A DNA stretch of 64,000 nucleotides from positions 992,001-1,056,000 of the forward strand of contig NZ_CP014306.1 in assembly GCF_001557535.2 (NCBI RefSeq), given 5' to 3'. Numbering within the stretch: position 1 is the stretch's first letter; each line of letters opens with the position of its first letter. The translations under genes were made by a program, and so were the position numbers. Shown here piece by piece: positions 55,505 through 64,000 of this stretch. The notes beneath the pieces are model-generated. The model was given only the letters and a program-made list of their open reading frames with translations, had not been told where the DNA came from and did not search any database. This DNA comes from Burkholderia sp. PAMC 26561. GTDB taxonomy: Bacteria > Pseudomonadota > Gammaproteobacteria > Burkholderiales > Burkholderiaceae.

Positions 55505-56638
55505 CTACCGCCCGAGGTTCAACCTGCCGCCTTGCTCGCGCAAATAGTTATCGAGGATGGCCAGGACATCCGGCAGATTGCGCCGTCCCAGGCCGATACG
55601 AATATGGGTATCACCGTGATCCAGCAACGTGCTGGGAAGCAGCAGCACGCCGGTACGTTCGAGCACTTCCGCGCAGAAGCGCTCCGCGCCGCCCTGCTTC
55701 AACCGCGGAAAGGCTACCGTGCCGGCGCGTGGCCGGTGCCATTCCAGGATCTCGTGATGGCGCGCAAAAAATGGATCGAGCAAAGCCAGATTGCTCCGGA
55801 CAATTGCTGTATTACGCTCGATCAATGCGCCGGTATTGCGCACCGCGATGGCCGCTAGAAACTCGCTCGGCGCGCTATTGCAGATGGTCAGATAGTCCTT
55901 GAACGTGTTCATGGCAGCCAGCACATCTCGATCGCGCGTTGCAACCCAGCCAACGCGCAAGCCCGCGAGACCATGCGACTTCGATAACGCGCCAAGCGAG
56001 ATCGCTTTCTCGTAGACGTCGCACGCGGCAGGCAGCCTGTGCGCCGGATCATGCTCGAGTCCCCTATAGACCTCGTCGCTGAAAAGCCAGAGACCGTGTT
56101 TGCGCGCGAAGTCGACGATTGCATCGAACCGTTCTCGATCCGGAAGATAACCCGTGGGATTGTGCGGCGCGCAGATGAGCAAGGCTTTCGTTTCGGGACG
56201 CAGCAACGTTTCGAGTTCGTCGGGATCGAGCGCCCAGCCCTCGGCTTCACGCGCCATCCAGGGCGACACCGATACACCCAGCGCCTGCGCCACCGAGTAA
56301 TGCGACTGATAGCCAGGCATATGCACGATCATGTGATCACCGGCCTCGAGCATCGTGTTCACGAACGAGTAGATCGCTTCCTGCGCGCCTGTGTGCACGA
56401 TCAGATCATCCGTGCCGATCGACTCGTACAAGGTTGCCAGTTCTCGCCGAAGCTCGGGCGCCCCTGGGTATTCCGTGTAGCCCAGCCACGTGTTGTTGAA
56501 GGCATCGGCAGAACCGGGTTCGAGCGCGAGAAGATCCGCGACCGACATCGACTCCGGGTCGGAACTGCACATCAGATAGCGGGCGGTGAATTCGTGAACG
56601 GCGAAGTAGCGTTCGAGCGCAAATGGCGTGGGTTGCAT
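55505..56638 (-). CDS. Class I/II PLP-dependent aminotransferase
   Basis: A 377-residue fold-type I aminotransferase. The PLP Lys lies in LGALSKSHGLAGLRVGW near residue 221 and the aromatic-stacking PHNPTG in LLICAPHNPTGYLPD near 160; Asp of LFSDEVYRG is also present. It begins MQPTPFALERYFAVHEF, an opening typical of a subgroup linked to capreomycidine-like and other aminotransferases. The substrate cannot be read from sequence. It is divergent from an ArgP-like gene, which suggests that an amino acid such as arginine or lysine regulates it. Confidence 0.9.
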   Translation of the reverse strand: MQPTPFALERYFAVHEFTARYLMCSSDPESMSVADLLALEPGSADAFNNTWLGYTEYPGAPELRRELATLYESIGTDDLIVHTGAQEAIYSFVNTMLEAGDHMIVHMPGYQSHYSVAQALGVSVSPWMAREAEGWALDPDELETLLRPETKALLICAPHNPTGYLPDRERFDAIVDFARKHGLWLFSDEVYRGLEHDPAHRLPAACDVYEKAISLGALSKSHGLAGLRVGWVATRDRDVLAAMNTFKDYLTICNSAPSEFLAAIAVRNTGALIERNTAIVRSNLALLDPFFARHHEILEWHRPRAGTVAFPRLKQGGAERFCAEVLERTGVLLLPSTLLDHGDTHIRIGLGRRNLPDVLAILDNYLREQGGRLNLGR

Positions 56639-56746
56639 GGCGGGTCCAGGGAGAAGAGGCGTGACGGACGCTGGTTAAAGGCGTAGTCTGCCGGTCGTAC
56701 TTTCATAAATAAAGCTAACTCTCCTAATGCCACTTAAGAAACGCTA

Positions 56747-57640
56747 ATGCTTGACTATGCCCTTCTCGATGCGCTCGGCGCCGTGGTGCGTCATGGCTCG
56801 TTCGATCGCGCGGCGCGCGAGCTCAATGTGACGCCATCGGCGGTATCGCAGCGCGTGAAGCTGCTGGAAGAGCGCGTGGGAAGCGTGCTGGTGAAGCGCG
56901 GCCAGCCGTGTATCGCGACGCCACCGGGCGCGCTGCTGTGCCGCCATATTGAACGCGTGCGCCGGCTCGAAACCGAACTCGGCAGTCAGATGCCGACGCT
57001 GCCCGGCATCCTTGCCGAAGCGTGGCCGACATTTCGCGTCGCAGTCAACGACGACAGCGTGGGGACGTGGTTCATCGATGCCGTATCGGAATTTTGTGTC
57101 GAACGAGAAATGCTCCTGGACCTGGTGATCGACGACCAGGACCACACCGCGCAGCAACTGCGCGACGGCAGCGTGCAAGGCGCGGTGACCACGCAAGCCG
57201 AAGCCGTGCAGGGATGCCGGTCGACCAAACTCGGGCGCATGCGGTACCTGCCCGTGTGTTCGCCCGCGTTTTTCGATCGATATTTCGCGGAGGGCCTCAC
57301 GCGTGACGCGTTGCGCCATGCGCCGCGTGTCGAATTCAATTCGAAGGACCAGATGCAGCGGCGCTTCATCCGCCGCATCACGCGCGCGGATCTCGATCCC
57401 CCGCGGCACCTGATTCCGCACGTGGCGGGTTTCGTGCGCGGCTGCGCGTCCGGGATGGGATGGGGCATGTGTCCCGAACGCATGATCCGGCCGCTGATCG
57501 AATCGAGCGAACTCGTCCGCGTCGTGCCCGGCGCCCATATGGATGTCGATCTTTATTGGCAGAGCTGGCGGTTGTCCATCGGCTGGCTCGACGATTTCAG
57601 GACCATGCTGCAAAACCGCGCAAAGGCATTTCTTGATTAG
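56747..57640 (+). CDS. argP: LysR family regulator ArgP (IciA)-like
   Basis: A 297-residue LysR-type regulator. The winged HTH is at residues 3-62 (LDALGAVVRHGSFDRAARELN, VTPSAVSQRVKLLEERVG). The effector domain carries ArgP-type landmarks such as DSVGTWFIDAVSEF, YLPVCSPAFFDRYF, FNSKDQMQRRFI and GMGWGMCPE. ArgP normally controls lysine/arginine export (argO/lysE) and basic amino-acid metabolism; here the divergent neighbour is an aminotransferase, with 108 bases between starts. Confidence 0.92.
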   Translation: MLDYALLDALGAVVRHGSFDRAARELNVTPSAVSQRVKLLEERVGSVLVKRGQPCIATPPGALLCRHIERVRRLETELGSQMPTLPGILAEAWPTFRVAVNDDSVGTWFIDAVSEFCVEREMLLDLVIDDQDHTAQQLRDGSVQGAVTTQAEAVQGCRSTKLGRMRYLPVCSPAFFDRYFAEGLTRDALRHAPRVEFNSKDQMQRRFIRRITRADLDPPRHLIPHVAGFVRGCASGMGWGMCPERMIRPLIESSELVRVVPGAHMDVDLYWQSWRLSIGWLDDFRTMLQNRAKAFLD

Positions 57641-57728
57641 TCCGCGGCCGCACATCACGATCGCGATTTCGGGATGCGAAACACTGTAATCTCTCGAACT
57701 CGTTCCTTCTGCATCGGATACACGAGTC

Positions 57729-60061
57729 TTGTCGAGCAAACATTCCAACGATAAAAAAACCGCCAATCGCTCGAATCTCGCACGTCGGCGCTTGCGTTAT
57801 GCCGCCGCGCTGCTTGTGCTCGGCTGCGCCGGCGCAGAGCGTCCAGCAGCGGCAGAGGGTGCTGCGTGCGTTGCGGATGCAGGCCCGTCGCCCCGGCGCG
57901 CGGTCGGCCTCGTGCTCTCGGGCGGCGGTGCGCGCGGCTATGCGCACCTCGGCGTGCTGAAAGTGCTGGAGGCGAACCGTATTCCTGTCGACTGCATTGC
58001 GGCGGCGAGCATGGGTGCGGTCGTCGGCGGTCTGTACGCGAGCGGCATGAGCGCGCAGGACATGGACAACCGGCTCGCGAAAATCAATCTTGCCGACGTC
58101 GCATTCGACGTCACCGCGCGCGCCGATCTGCCGCAATCGCAGCGGGAAGACGAGCGGCTGTATATGAACAGCTTGTCGTTCGGCTACGGCTCGCGCGGCT
58201 TCCGCCTGCCCGCCGGTCTTGTGCAGGGCACGCAGCTTCAGGCACTGCTGCAGGACTGGACGAGCACGGTGCCCGGGAACATCTCGTTCAACGCACTGCC
58301 CGTCCCGTTTCGTGCGATCGCCACGGACTTGCAGACCGGCCAGAAGGTCGTGCTCGATCACGGGTCGTTATCGCAGGCGATCCGCGCGAGCATGGCGCTG
58401 CCCGGCCTGTTCGCGCCGGCGGATGTGGACGGACGCACGCTGGTCGATGGCGGCATAGTCAGCAACCTGCCGATAGAAACCGCCCACGACATGGGCGCCG
58501 ACGTTGTGATCGCCGTGGATATCGGTTCGCCGCTGCGGCCGCTCGATGCGTTGGCGTCGCCCACCGACGTGATGCAGCAGATGATCGGCATCCTGATCCA
58601 TCAGAACGTCGCGCGGCAACGCGAACAGCTCAAGGCCGACGACGTGCTGATCGAACCCGCGCTCGGTTCCCTCAGCTTCACGGATTTCGCCAATGCGCGC
58701 CAAGCCATTGCTGCGGGCGAAGCTGCCGCCACCGCCGCGCTGCCGAAGCTGCGGCATCTGGCGTTGTCGCCTGCGGACTACGCAGCGTATCGCAGGGCGC
58801 ATTCCGCGCCCGCAAGCAAGCCGGTGCGCATTACGCGCATCGAGATTGCATCGCAGGGCGCGGTGCCGCAGGCGCGCATCCGCGAAACACTACACGTGCA
58901 AGAAGGCGATGTGTACGACCCCGCGGCGGTTTCCAGGGACTTGCTGTCGCTGACCACGCTTGGCAATTTCGAAAGCGCGACGCAGCAACTCGTCGATAAC
59001 GCGACGAACACACGCTCGTAATCAATACCCGCGATAAATACTGGGGCCCGAACTTCCTGCTCTTCGGGCTCGGCTTGTCGAGCAGTACAACCGATTCGGG
59101 CGGCTTCCGGCTGCACTTGGGTTATCGGCGGCCGTGGCTGACGTCGTCGGGACTGGAGGGGCGTATTGACGGCACGGTCGGCAGCGACCTGACCAGCATT
59201 CACGCGGAGTTGCGGCAGCCGTTGTCGAATACGGCGGGTTATTACCTCGCGCCTTACGTGGACTTTCAGCGGCGCTATGCGAACCTCTACGACGAGGACG
59301 GCAACGTCAAGTTGACGCAATACCTGATTCAAACGGAACGCGCGGGGCTCGACTTTGGCGTGCCGCTTTCCACGCTGGGCGATTTCCGTGTCGGCGTTGC
59401 GTACACGCATGCATATGGATCGCCGCAATACAACCTGCCGTCCAACCTTTTTGATCCAAGCCTGCCTCCAACGGACAACCTGTTTCCCGAGATCTACGCG
59501 CGGCAAATCAGCGCCCGGGCACGGGTGGTCATCGATCAACTCGACGACCCGCTATTTGCCCGTAAAGGTTATTTCGGCGAGCTTCGCGTGGAGCATTCGC
59601 TCTTTGCCGGCAGCGATAGTTTCACCGAGGTGTATGGCAAGGGTATTGTCGCGGCAACGTTCGGACGCCATAGTTTCAATGCGAGCGCGGAGGCCGGCGG
59701 CAATTTTGGCAGCTCGACCAACCTCACCAACCCACTTGGTTTTACGCTCGGGGGATTTCAACACTTGTCGGCGTATGCCGCCGATCAGTTGGCCGGCGAC
59801 TCGATGTTCTACGGGCAGGTCACATACATGAACCAGATTGCCAGCTTCAACACGCCGCCAATTCGCGGACTGTTTGCGGGCGTCAGCGCGGAAGTCGGAA
59901 ACGTCTGGCTGAAGGACTCGCAGTTCGGCAGCGGATCGCTCAAGCGCAGCTTCACGTTTTTCACTAGCGTGACGAGTTCGTTCGGACCAATTTATCTCGG
60001 TGTAGCGTTCGCGCCGGGCGGCAGGACGAACTACTACTTCCAGCTCGGACACGCGTATTGA
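57729..60061 (+). pseudogene. Patatin-like phospholipase with BamA-like barrel, split by a frameshift
   Basis: Translation from a TTG at 57729 gives a signal peptide and a patatin domain with LVLSGGGARGYAHLGVLKVL (oxyanion Gly-rich loop, residue about 64), Ser94 in AASMGAVV and the catalytic Asp240 in LVDGGIVSN. The usual Gly before the Ser is Ala, but the Ser-Asp dyad is present. A POTRA-like segment follows, then the frame ends at 59021. From about 59018 the next frame continues the expected sequence VINTRDKYWGPNF and a C-terminal beta-barrel ending QLGHAY. One base appears missing between about 58995 and 59017. Full length would be about 777 residues, an outer-membrane patatin. Confidence 0.85.
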
Positions 60062-60077
60062 GTTTGATCGGTGGTCT

Positions 60078-61193
60078 TCAGGCAGCAGCGCTGACAGGCC
60101 AGCTCAATTCGAAACGCGCACCGCTCAACGTCACAGGATCGGTCACCGCAATATGTCCGCGATGTGCGTTCAAAACCTGACGCGTGATCGCCAGTCCGAT
60201 GCCGTAACCGCCTGTCTGGCGATCGAGCCGCACGAACGGATCGAAGATGCGGTCGCGTTCGTGTTCGGGCACGCCGGCGCCGTCGTCTTCAACAAAGATA
60301 TGTACGTGCCCCCGCTGCACGGACAGCCCGACCACAATCCGTGCCTGAGCATATTTGCTCGCATTGCGCAGCAGGTTGCGCATGGCATACGACATCAGGC
60401 GCGTGTCCATCGCAACGCATGCGCACGGATTGATATCGACGTCCCGCACAATGCGCATATGGGTGTAGAGCAGCGTGGCGTCGTGAACCTGCTTGTCGAA
60501 CCAGCTCAAAAGCGGCGTTGCTTCCAGGTTGGATTGCAGCGAACTATGCTCGAGGCGGGCGTAGGTAAGACTCATATCGATGAGTTCTTCGAGTTCAGTC
60601 ACATCCTGCCCGATGCCCGCCAACGCCTCGTCATACTCCGCTGCCGATCCCGGCTGGCGCAGGATTTCAAGCGCAAAGCGCACGCGCGCAAGCGGCGTGC
60701 GCAATTCGTGCGAGATGCCATTGGTCAGTTCGCGTTGCGCCGCAATGATGCGTTCCATGCGCGCGGCGAGCGCGTTGAGCATGCGCGCAAGCGGCCCGAT
60801 GATCACGCTATGCGACACGCGTGCACGTATGTTGAAGCGCCCGCCCGTGAAGTCGCTTGCGCGCTCGCGGATGATCGTCAGGTCGTGCCAGACGGGCCGC
60901 ATCCACCGGTATGCAATCAGCGCGGGGAATCCGAACGTCACCGCTGCAATCAGTATTAGCGCAATGCCCGGTATCTGGCCGGCGCGACCCGGAGCAAGGG
61001 CAGTTGCTACCACCACAGCCGTCAATATCGCGACACTCAGCAGGCGGAAATACGCGCGCAGATAGAATCGTGACCAGCTTGGCGTGCGATCGGCGCGCGT
61101 GTCGGTCCAGGTGCGGCGGAAATGCAGCCAACGCCATTTGCAGTATCGGAGGAAGGGAAGTTTTTGCGCGGTCGCGTTCATGATCGGAGGCAT
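60078..61193 (-). CDS. Two-component sensor histidine kinase
   Basis: A 371-residue sensor kinase (start at 61193 or the ATG at 61181; neither has a clear ribosome site). Two spans (about residues 47-70 and 74-95) flank only a few residues, so there is essentially no periplasmic sensor. A HAMP linker follows, then the H-box NGISHELRTPLARVRF near 163, N-box MRNLLRNASKYA, G1 EDDGAGVP and G2 GYGIGLAI. With such a short external loop the signal is probably sensed in or near the membrane. It is RstB-like and 138 bases from its partner regulator. Confidence 0.9.
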   Translation of the reverse strand: MPPIMNATAQKLPFLRYCKWRWLHFRRTWTDTRADRTPSWSRFYLRAYFRLLSVAILTAVVVATALAPGRAGQIPGIALILIAAVTFGFPALIAYRWMRPVWHDLTIIRERASDFTGGRFNIRARVSHSVIIGPLARMLNALAARMERIIAAQRELTNGISHELRTPLARVRFALEILRQPGSAAEYDEALAGIGQDVTELEELIDMSLTYARLEHSSLQSNLEATPLLSWFDKQVHDATLLYTHMRIVRDVDINPCACVAMDTRLMSYAMRNLLRNASKYAQARIVVGLSVQRGHVHIFVEDDGAGVPEHERDRIFDPFVRLDRQTGGYGIGLAITRQVLNAHRGHIAVTDPVTLSGARFELSWPVSAAA

Positions 61194-61331
61194 CGGGTTA
61201 AGAGCGCGGAGGAACGTGAATCAGCATTCATATGCGCGCTTGAATGTTAGTCTCAGCGCGCAGATGACATTGTCGATATTGCACCATGCGATGTGCATTT
61301 TTGTAGCCGGCCATGTCTGAATGGCCGTGCA

Positions 61332-62045
61332 TCATTCCCATGCGATCTTGCTGAATTGATAACCCTTGCCGCGAATGGTCTTGATGCGCTGCGGCGTGGC
61401 TGCATCGTCGTTGAGTTTGCGGCGCAGACGTGAAACGCCGCCGTCGATGGTGCGATCCAGCCCGTCGAATTCGAGTCCGCGCAATTGCCGCATCAGGCTC
61501 TCGCGGCTGACCACCTCGCCCGCACACATGACCAGCGCCCAAAGCAGATCGAATTCCGCCGATGTGAGCTCCGGGCTGCTGCCGTCGGGCAACCGGACGC
61601 TGCGCGTCGCGCGGCTGATTTCGAATTTGCCGAACGCGAACATGTCGGGCTGCGTTGATGCGCCGGCCGTGCGTTCCATGACCGTCACACGGCGCAGTTG
61701 GGCCTTGATCCGCGCAAGCAGGATGCGCGGTTCGACCGGTTTGTGAACGTAGTCGTCCGCGCCGAATTCGAGGCCGAGCACTTCATCGAACTGATCGTCG
61801 CGCGCGGTCACCATTATGATTACGCCATCGAAATGAGCGCGTGCCTCGCGGCATATCTGGAAGCCGTCCTTGCCGGGCAGGTTGACATCGAGGATCACCA
61901 GATCCGGCTGACGCTTGAGTATTGCGGGAATTGCCTCGTTGCCATGCCGGACGACATCGACCTCATAGTCGTTCTTGCGGAGATAAGCCGCGACCAGCGC
62001 CGAAAGGCGTTCATCGTCTTCGACGAGCAAGATCCGGAAGGGCAT
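61332..62045 (-). CDS. OmpR-family response regulator
   Basis: A 237-residue OmpR/PhoB-type regulator. The phosphorylated Asp53 lies in LVILDVNLPGKDGF, with the acidic pair in LVEDDERL and Lys102 in YVHKPVEP. The C-terminal winged-helix output domain ends with RTIRGKGYQFSKIAWE (part), typical of RstA-like regulators. The start at 62045 is chosen for the canonical MPFRILLVEDD; a longer open frame is unlike the family. It is the first gene of the pair with the histidine kinase. Confidence 0.93.
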   Translation of the reverse strand: MPFRILLVEDDERLSALVAAYLRKNDYEVDVVRHGNEAIPAILKRQPDLVILDVNLPGKDGFQICREARAHFDGVIIMVTARDDQFDEVLGLEFGADDYVHKPVEPRILLARIKAQLRRVTVMERTAGASTQPDMFAFGKFEISRATRSVRLPDGSSPELTSAEFDLLWALVMCAGEVVSRESLMRQLRGLEFDGLDRTIDGGVSRLRRKLNDDAATPQRIKTIRGKGYQFSKIAWE

Positions 62046-62215
62046 GAGGGACTCAGTGGTGACGCAATAGCGCCGAATGACAAACAGGATAGCGGATGCG
62101 CCGCACGCCACGAGCATGCCCGTACAAAACTCGACAAGACTCCACGCAATTCGACATGCCGGCCACGGCGCATGGATAGCATCCGTTCGATCGCAATCCA
62201 GAAAGGTCGTGCACG

Positions 62216-63190
62216 ATGCCCTTGTTCTTTGAATGGTTTGGCGCGGGCCCGCAATCGCTCGCCGGATGGTTCGCCCGTATCGCGAACTCATGTGCAACGA
62301 TAAATCACGCGAGCCGCATCTTATATCCGGGGACGAGCCGTTTCGCCCGATGGCGGCGGATTCGATTCTGGCTGCGCTCGCTGCTCTGGTGGCGCACGAC
62401 CACGACGTGGCTCGAGCGCTGTGCGACATCGCCGTTGTCGAGCCTCGTGGAGCGTCAGCCGGTCGCGCTCGAACGCATGCACCGGCCGTTCCTTCATGGA
62501 TGCTTCAACGCACGCGAACGGCTCAAGGCGAGCCTCGATCATTGCGCGATCACGCAGCAACGCGCGCCGCGACTGGCGAATCGTATTGCATTTGAAGGAC
62601 GAGTATCGATTGCACGCATCTCGGTCGATGCAGACAGTTGGGACGTATCGCTCGAATCGATCGGGCATTTTCAGCGCGAAGGCGACTGGTCACTTTGCAT
62701 TCGCGATGCATCCGGCAGACGCGTGGTGTCGTGCACGTTCAGCCTGGCATATCTCGGCGGCAAGGTGCTGCGCCCGCGCATGTGCATTGGCGCGGTCCAG
62801 GGCCCCGACAAGTCGATGAACGGCCGCGACCTTTTTCGTACGCTCACCAAGAAGTGGCTTGGATTGCGACCCAAGGTCTTTGCGATTTATCTCGCGCAAA
62901 ACGTGGCGCAGACGCTTGGCATGGGCAGTACGTTCATCGTGTCGAAACACGCACATGTCTATTCGAACTGGCGCTATTGCCTGCGCAAGAAACGCGTGTC
63001 GGCGGACTACGACAACCTGTCACGCGAATGCGGCGCTTTCGCCACATGGAACGGCTGGTTCGTGCTTGCCCCGCCCCGGTTGGATCTTGCGGATCGCGAT
63101 GACTCGGCTAAGGGAAATGCGCTGCGCCGAAAACGCAATGCACTCAGGGAAGATGTTGTGTTGCAGATTCGCGAACGATTACGCGCGTAA
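62216..63190 (+). CDS. VirK/YbjX (DUF535) family protein
   Basis: A 324-residue DUF535 protein. The family core is SIGHFQREGDWSLCIRDASGRRVVS, SFSLAYLG-type segments, MCIGAVQGPDK and FVSKHAHVYSNWRYCLRKK (real sequence IVSKHAHVYSNWRY). VirK-type proteins affect lipid A modification or virulence-factor export in enterobacteria; in Burkholderia no role is established. No signal peptide; a possible amphipathic N-terminus (LFFEWFGAG). It is read away from the two-component system. Confidence 0.88.
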   Translation: MPLFFEWFGAGPQSLAGWFARIANSCATINHASRILYPGTSRFARWRRIRFWLRSLLWWRTTTTWLERCATSPLSSLVERQPVALERMHRPFLHGCFNARERLKASLDHCAITQQRAPRLANRIAFEGRVSIARISVDADSWDVSLESIGHFQREGDWSLCIRDASGRRVVSCTFSLAYLGGKVLRPRMCIGAVQGPDKSMNGRDLFRTLTKKWLGLRPKVFAIYLAQNVAQTLGMGSTFIVSKHAHVYSNWRYCLRKKRVSADYDNLSRECGAFATWNGWFVLAPPRLDLADRDDSAKGNALRRKRNALREDVVLQIRERLRA

Positions 63191-63271
63191 CAAACACGAC
63201 CCGCTTATTAGCTGTTTTGGGCATGCCACTTGCACTACGTTCCCGTTCACTAAAAAGTACTGGGGCGACGC

Positions 63272-63547
63272 ATGGCATCGACGATTTCCGCATCTACCAA
63301 ATTCCGATCAGTACTAGCAGAGGGCGAGATCGATCATCTGGAAAAGATGCTGCGCCTGTCGCGGACGCAAGGGCCCGTTCCACATCTGAACGGCGCCTAC
63401 TGGACGGCAAGACTTACATTCGTGCAAGAACATTTCGATCTCGTCGCGGAGCAGGCCAAACGCGTCAAAGCGCTGCTTTGTGTATCGGCGACAAACGATG
63501 CGCTGGAATCGAAGGTTGGCGGCGGCACGCGCTCATGGGTCGCTTGA
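63272..63547 (+). CDS. Small conserved-looking protein, family not recognised
   Basis: A 91-residue protein starting MASTISASTKFRSVLAEGE. The central part (EIDHLEKMLRLSRTQGPVPHLNGAYWTARLTFVQEHFDLVAEQAKRV, read here only in part) looks like two amphipathic helices. No signal peptide, cysteine or known motif. It starts 81 bases after the VirK-like gene on the same strand. The frame has normal composition for the genome and is probably real; its function is unknown. Confidence 0.6.
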   Translation: MASTISASTKFRSVLAEGEIDHLEKMLRLSRTQGPVPHLNGAYWTARLTFVQEHFDLVAEQAKRVKALLCVSATNDALESKVGGGTRSWVA

Positions 63548-63566
63548 GCGCATCACGCACATTCAA

Positions 63567-64000
63567 TCACTTGCCGCCTGCCTGAGCGGCCTGAGCGACC
63601 AGCCGTCGCGCGGACACGCTCGACGCATCCACGGCGGAAGCCTGCGACGCATTGTCCGATACACATCGCCAGTCGCCCGTTGCACGGCAGCGTGCAGCGC
63701 GATGCAAAAGATCATCGCGCAAACGTTCTCGGGTAGCCAGGTCCGCGCGCATTTGCTGCAACTGAGGGTTGGCGTTGTCGTTTGACGGCATTGCCGCAAG
63801 AGTCCGACGCGCCACAAAAAGATTGCGGCTCCCCATAGCACGATAAAACTCGGAAGCACCCGGAATTGCCGGTATCACTGCGGGTGGCTGTGCCGGCGAG
63901 ACGCTCGCGTTTGCAGGTGCAGGTGCAGGTGCAGGTGCACTTGCGTTAGCCCCGGCAGTTGCAGCCTGCATCCGGACGACCGCTCCGCTCACGAGCGCAT
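63567..64000 (-). CDS. Ala/Pro-rich protein, incomplete at the window edge
   Basis: The minus-strand frame is open through the right edge, so the N-terminus lies outside. The visible part has a hydrophobic segment (ALVSGAVVRMQAATAGA, near the edge), an Ala-Pro repeat (SAPAPAPAPANASVSPAQPP), and a C-terminal helical region with two Cys (AARCRATGDWRCVSD) and a terminal Ala-rich stretch. A membrane-anchored periplasmic protein is plausible. A GTG at 63992 could also start it, but nothing demands that. Confidence 0.6.
   Translation of the reverse strand, partial: ALVSGAVVRMQAATAGANASAPAPAPAPANASVSPAQPPAVIPAIPGASEFYRAMGSRNLFVARRTLAAMPSNDNANPQLQQMRADLATRERLRDDLLHRAARCRATGDWRCVSDNASQASAVDASSVSARRLVAQAAQAGGK
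63913..63939. repeat. Short tandem repeat GCAGGT, four and a half copies
   Basis: GCAGGT repeats at 63913-63936 plus GCA. It lies inside the Ala/Pro-rich gene and encodes the PAPAPAPA linker, so changes in copy number would alter linker length without a frameshift. Confidence 0.8.

Noticed and set aside
1..64000. Search by eye for CRISPR arrays, tRNA, rRNA, prophage or complete insertion sequences
   Set aside because: No regularly spaced repeats, clover-leaf genes, integrase or transposase with DDE domain were seen.

Overview
The window looks like a chromosomal segment of a beta-proteobacterium of the family Burkholderiaceae, most like Paraburkholderia or Caballeronia. This rests on the high GC, dense gene packing, AAGGAGA-type ribosome binding sites and families common in that group (DUF4148, DUF2252, DUF2934, short H-NS, CspA, DedA fusions, VirK/DUF535). 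That is family recognition from sequence alone; no search was run. I see no rRNA, tRNA, CRISPR array, prophage or intact insertion sequence.

Layout. 0-2 kb: a secreted protein, an EEP-fold hydrolase and a lone receiver. 2-10 kb: a sugar locus, with aldose 1-epimerase and a PhyH-type dioxygenase divergent from a LacI regulator, followed by a YtfQRT-YjfF-like (galactofuranose-type) ABC importer. 10-13 kb: AlkB, RidA, MgtC, DUF2252. 13-21.5 kb: a LysR regulator divergent from a Dpp/Gsi-type peptide importer whose last gene is a gamma-glutamyltransferase without a signal peptide, which suggests uptake and cytoplasmic cleavage of gamma-glutamyl peptides. 22-29 kb: an IclR regulator divergent from a MalFGK-type sugar importer ending in a mandelate-racemase-type enolase and an L-rhamnose-type mutarotase. 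29-33 kb: a CMD-family protein and two adjacent DedA fusions (DedA-rhodanese and DedA-PAP2-LssY). 33-35.5 kb: small basic and secreted proteins and an H-NS protein. 35.5-42.2 kb: a Cus copper/silver efflux operon. 42.3-47 kb: a broken BatD remnant and a compact run of five exported proteins. 47-51.5 kb: an AT-rich gap, a stand-alone transposase-like HTH protein, a second DUF2252, aquaporin Z and CspA. 51.7-60 kb: an autotransporter and a patatin-BamA protein, each broken by one frameshift, with an aminotransferase divergent from an ArgP-like regulator between them. 60-64 kb: a two-component system, a VirK-like protein, a small unknown and a protein cut by the window edge.

The main theme is nutrient capture: three complete ABC importers of different classes, each with its own regulator and one to three catabolic enzymes. 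The second theme is the envelope: Cus efflux, DedA fusions, the exported-protein cluster, the autotransporter and the patatin. Most promising for new biology are the exported-protein cluster at 43.2-47.0 kb, the pair of DedA fusions with a PAP2 domain lacking catalytic residues, and the shared AT-rich operator candidates of the LacI/Ytf locus. The three frame breaks (BatD remnant, autotransporter, patatin) all lie in envelope genes and should first be checked against reads.
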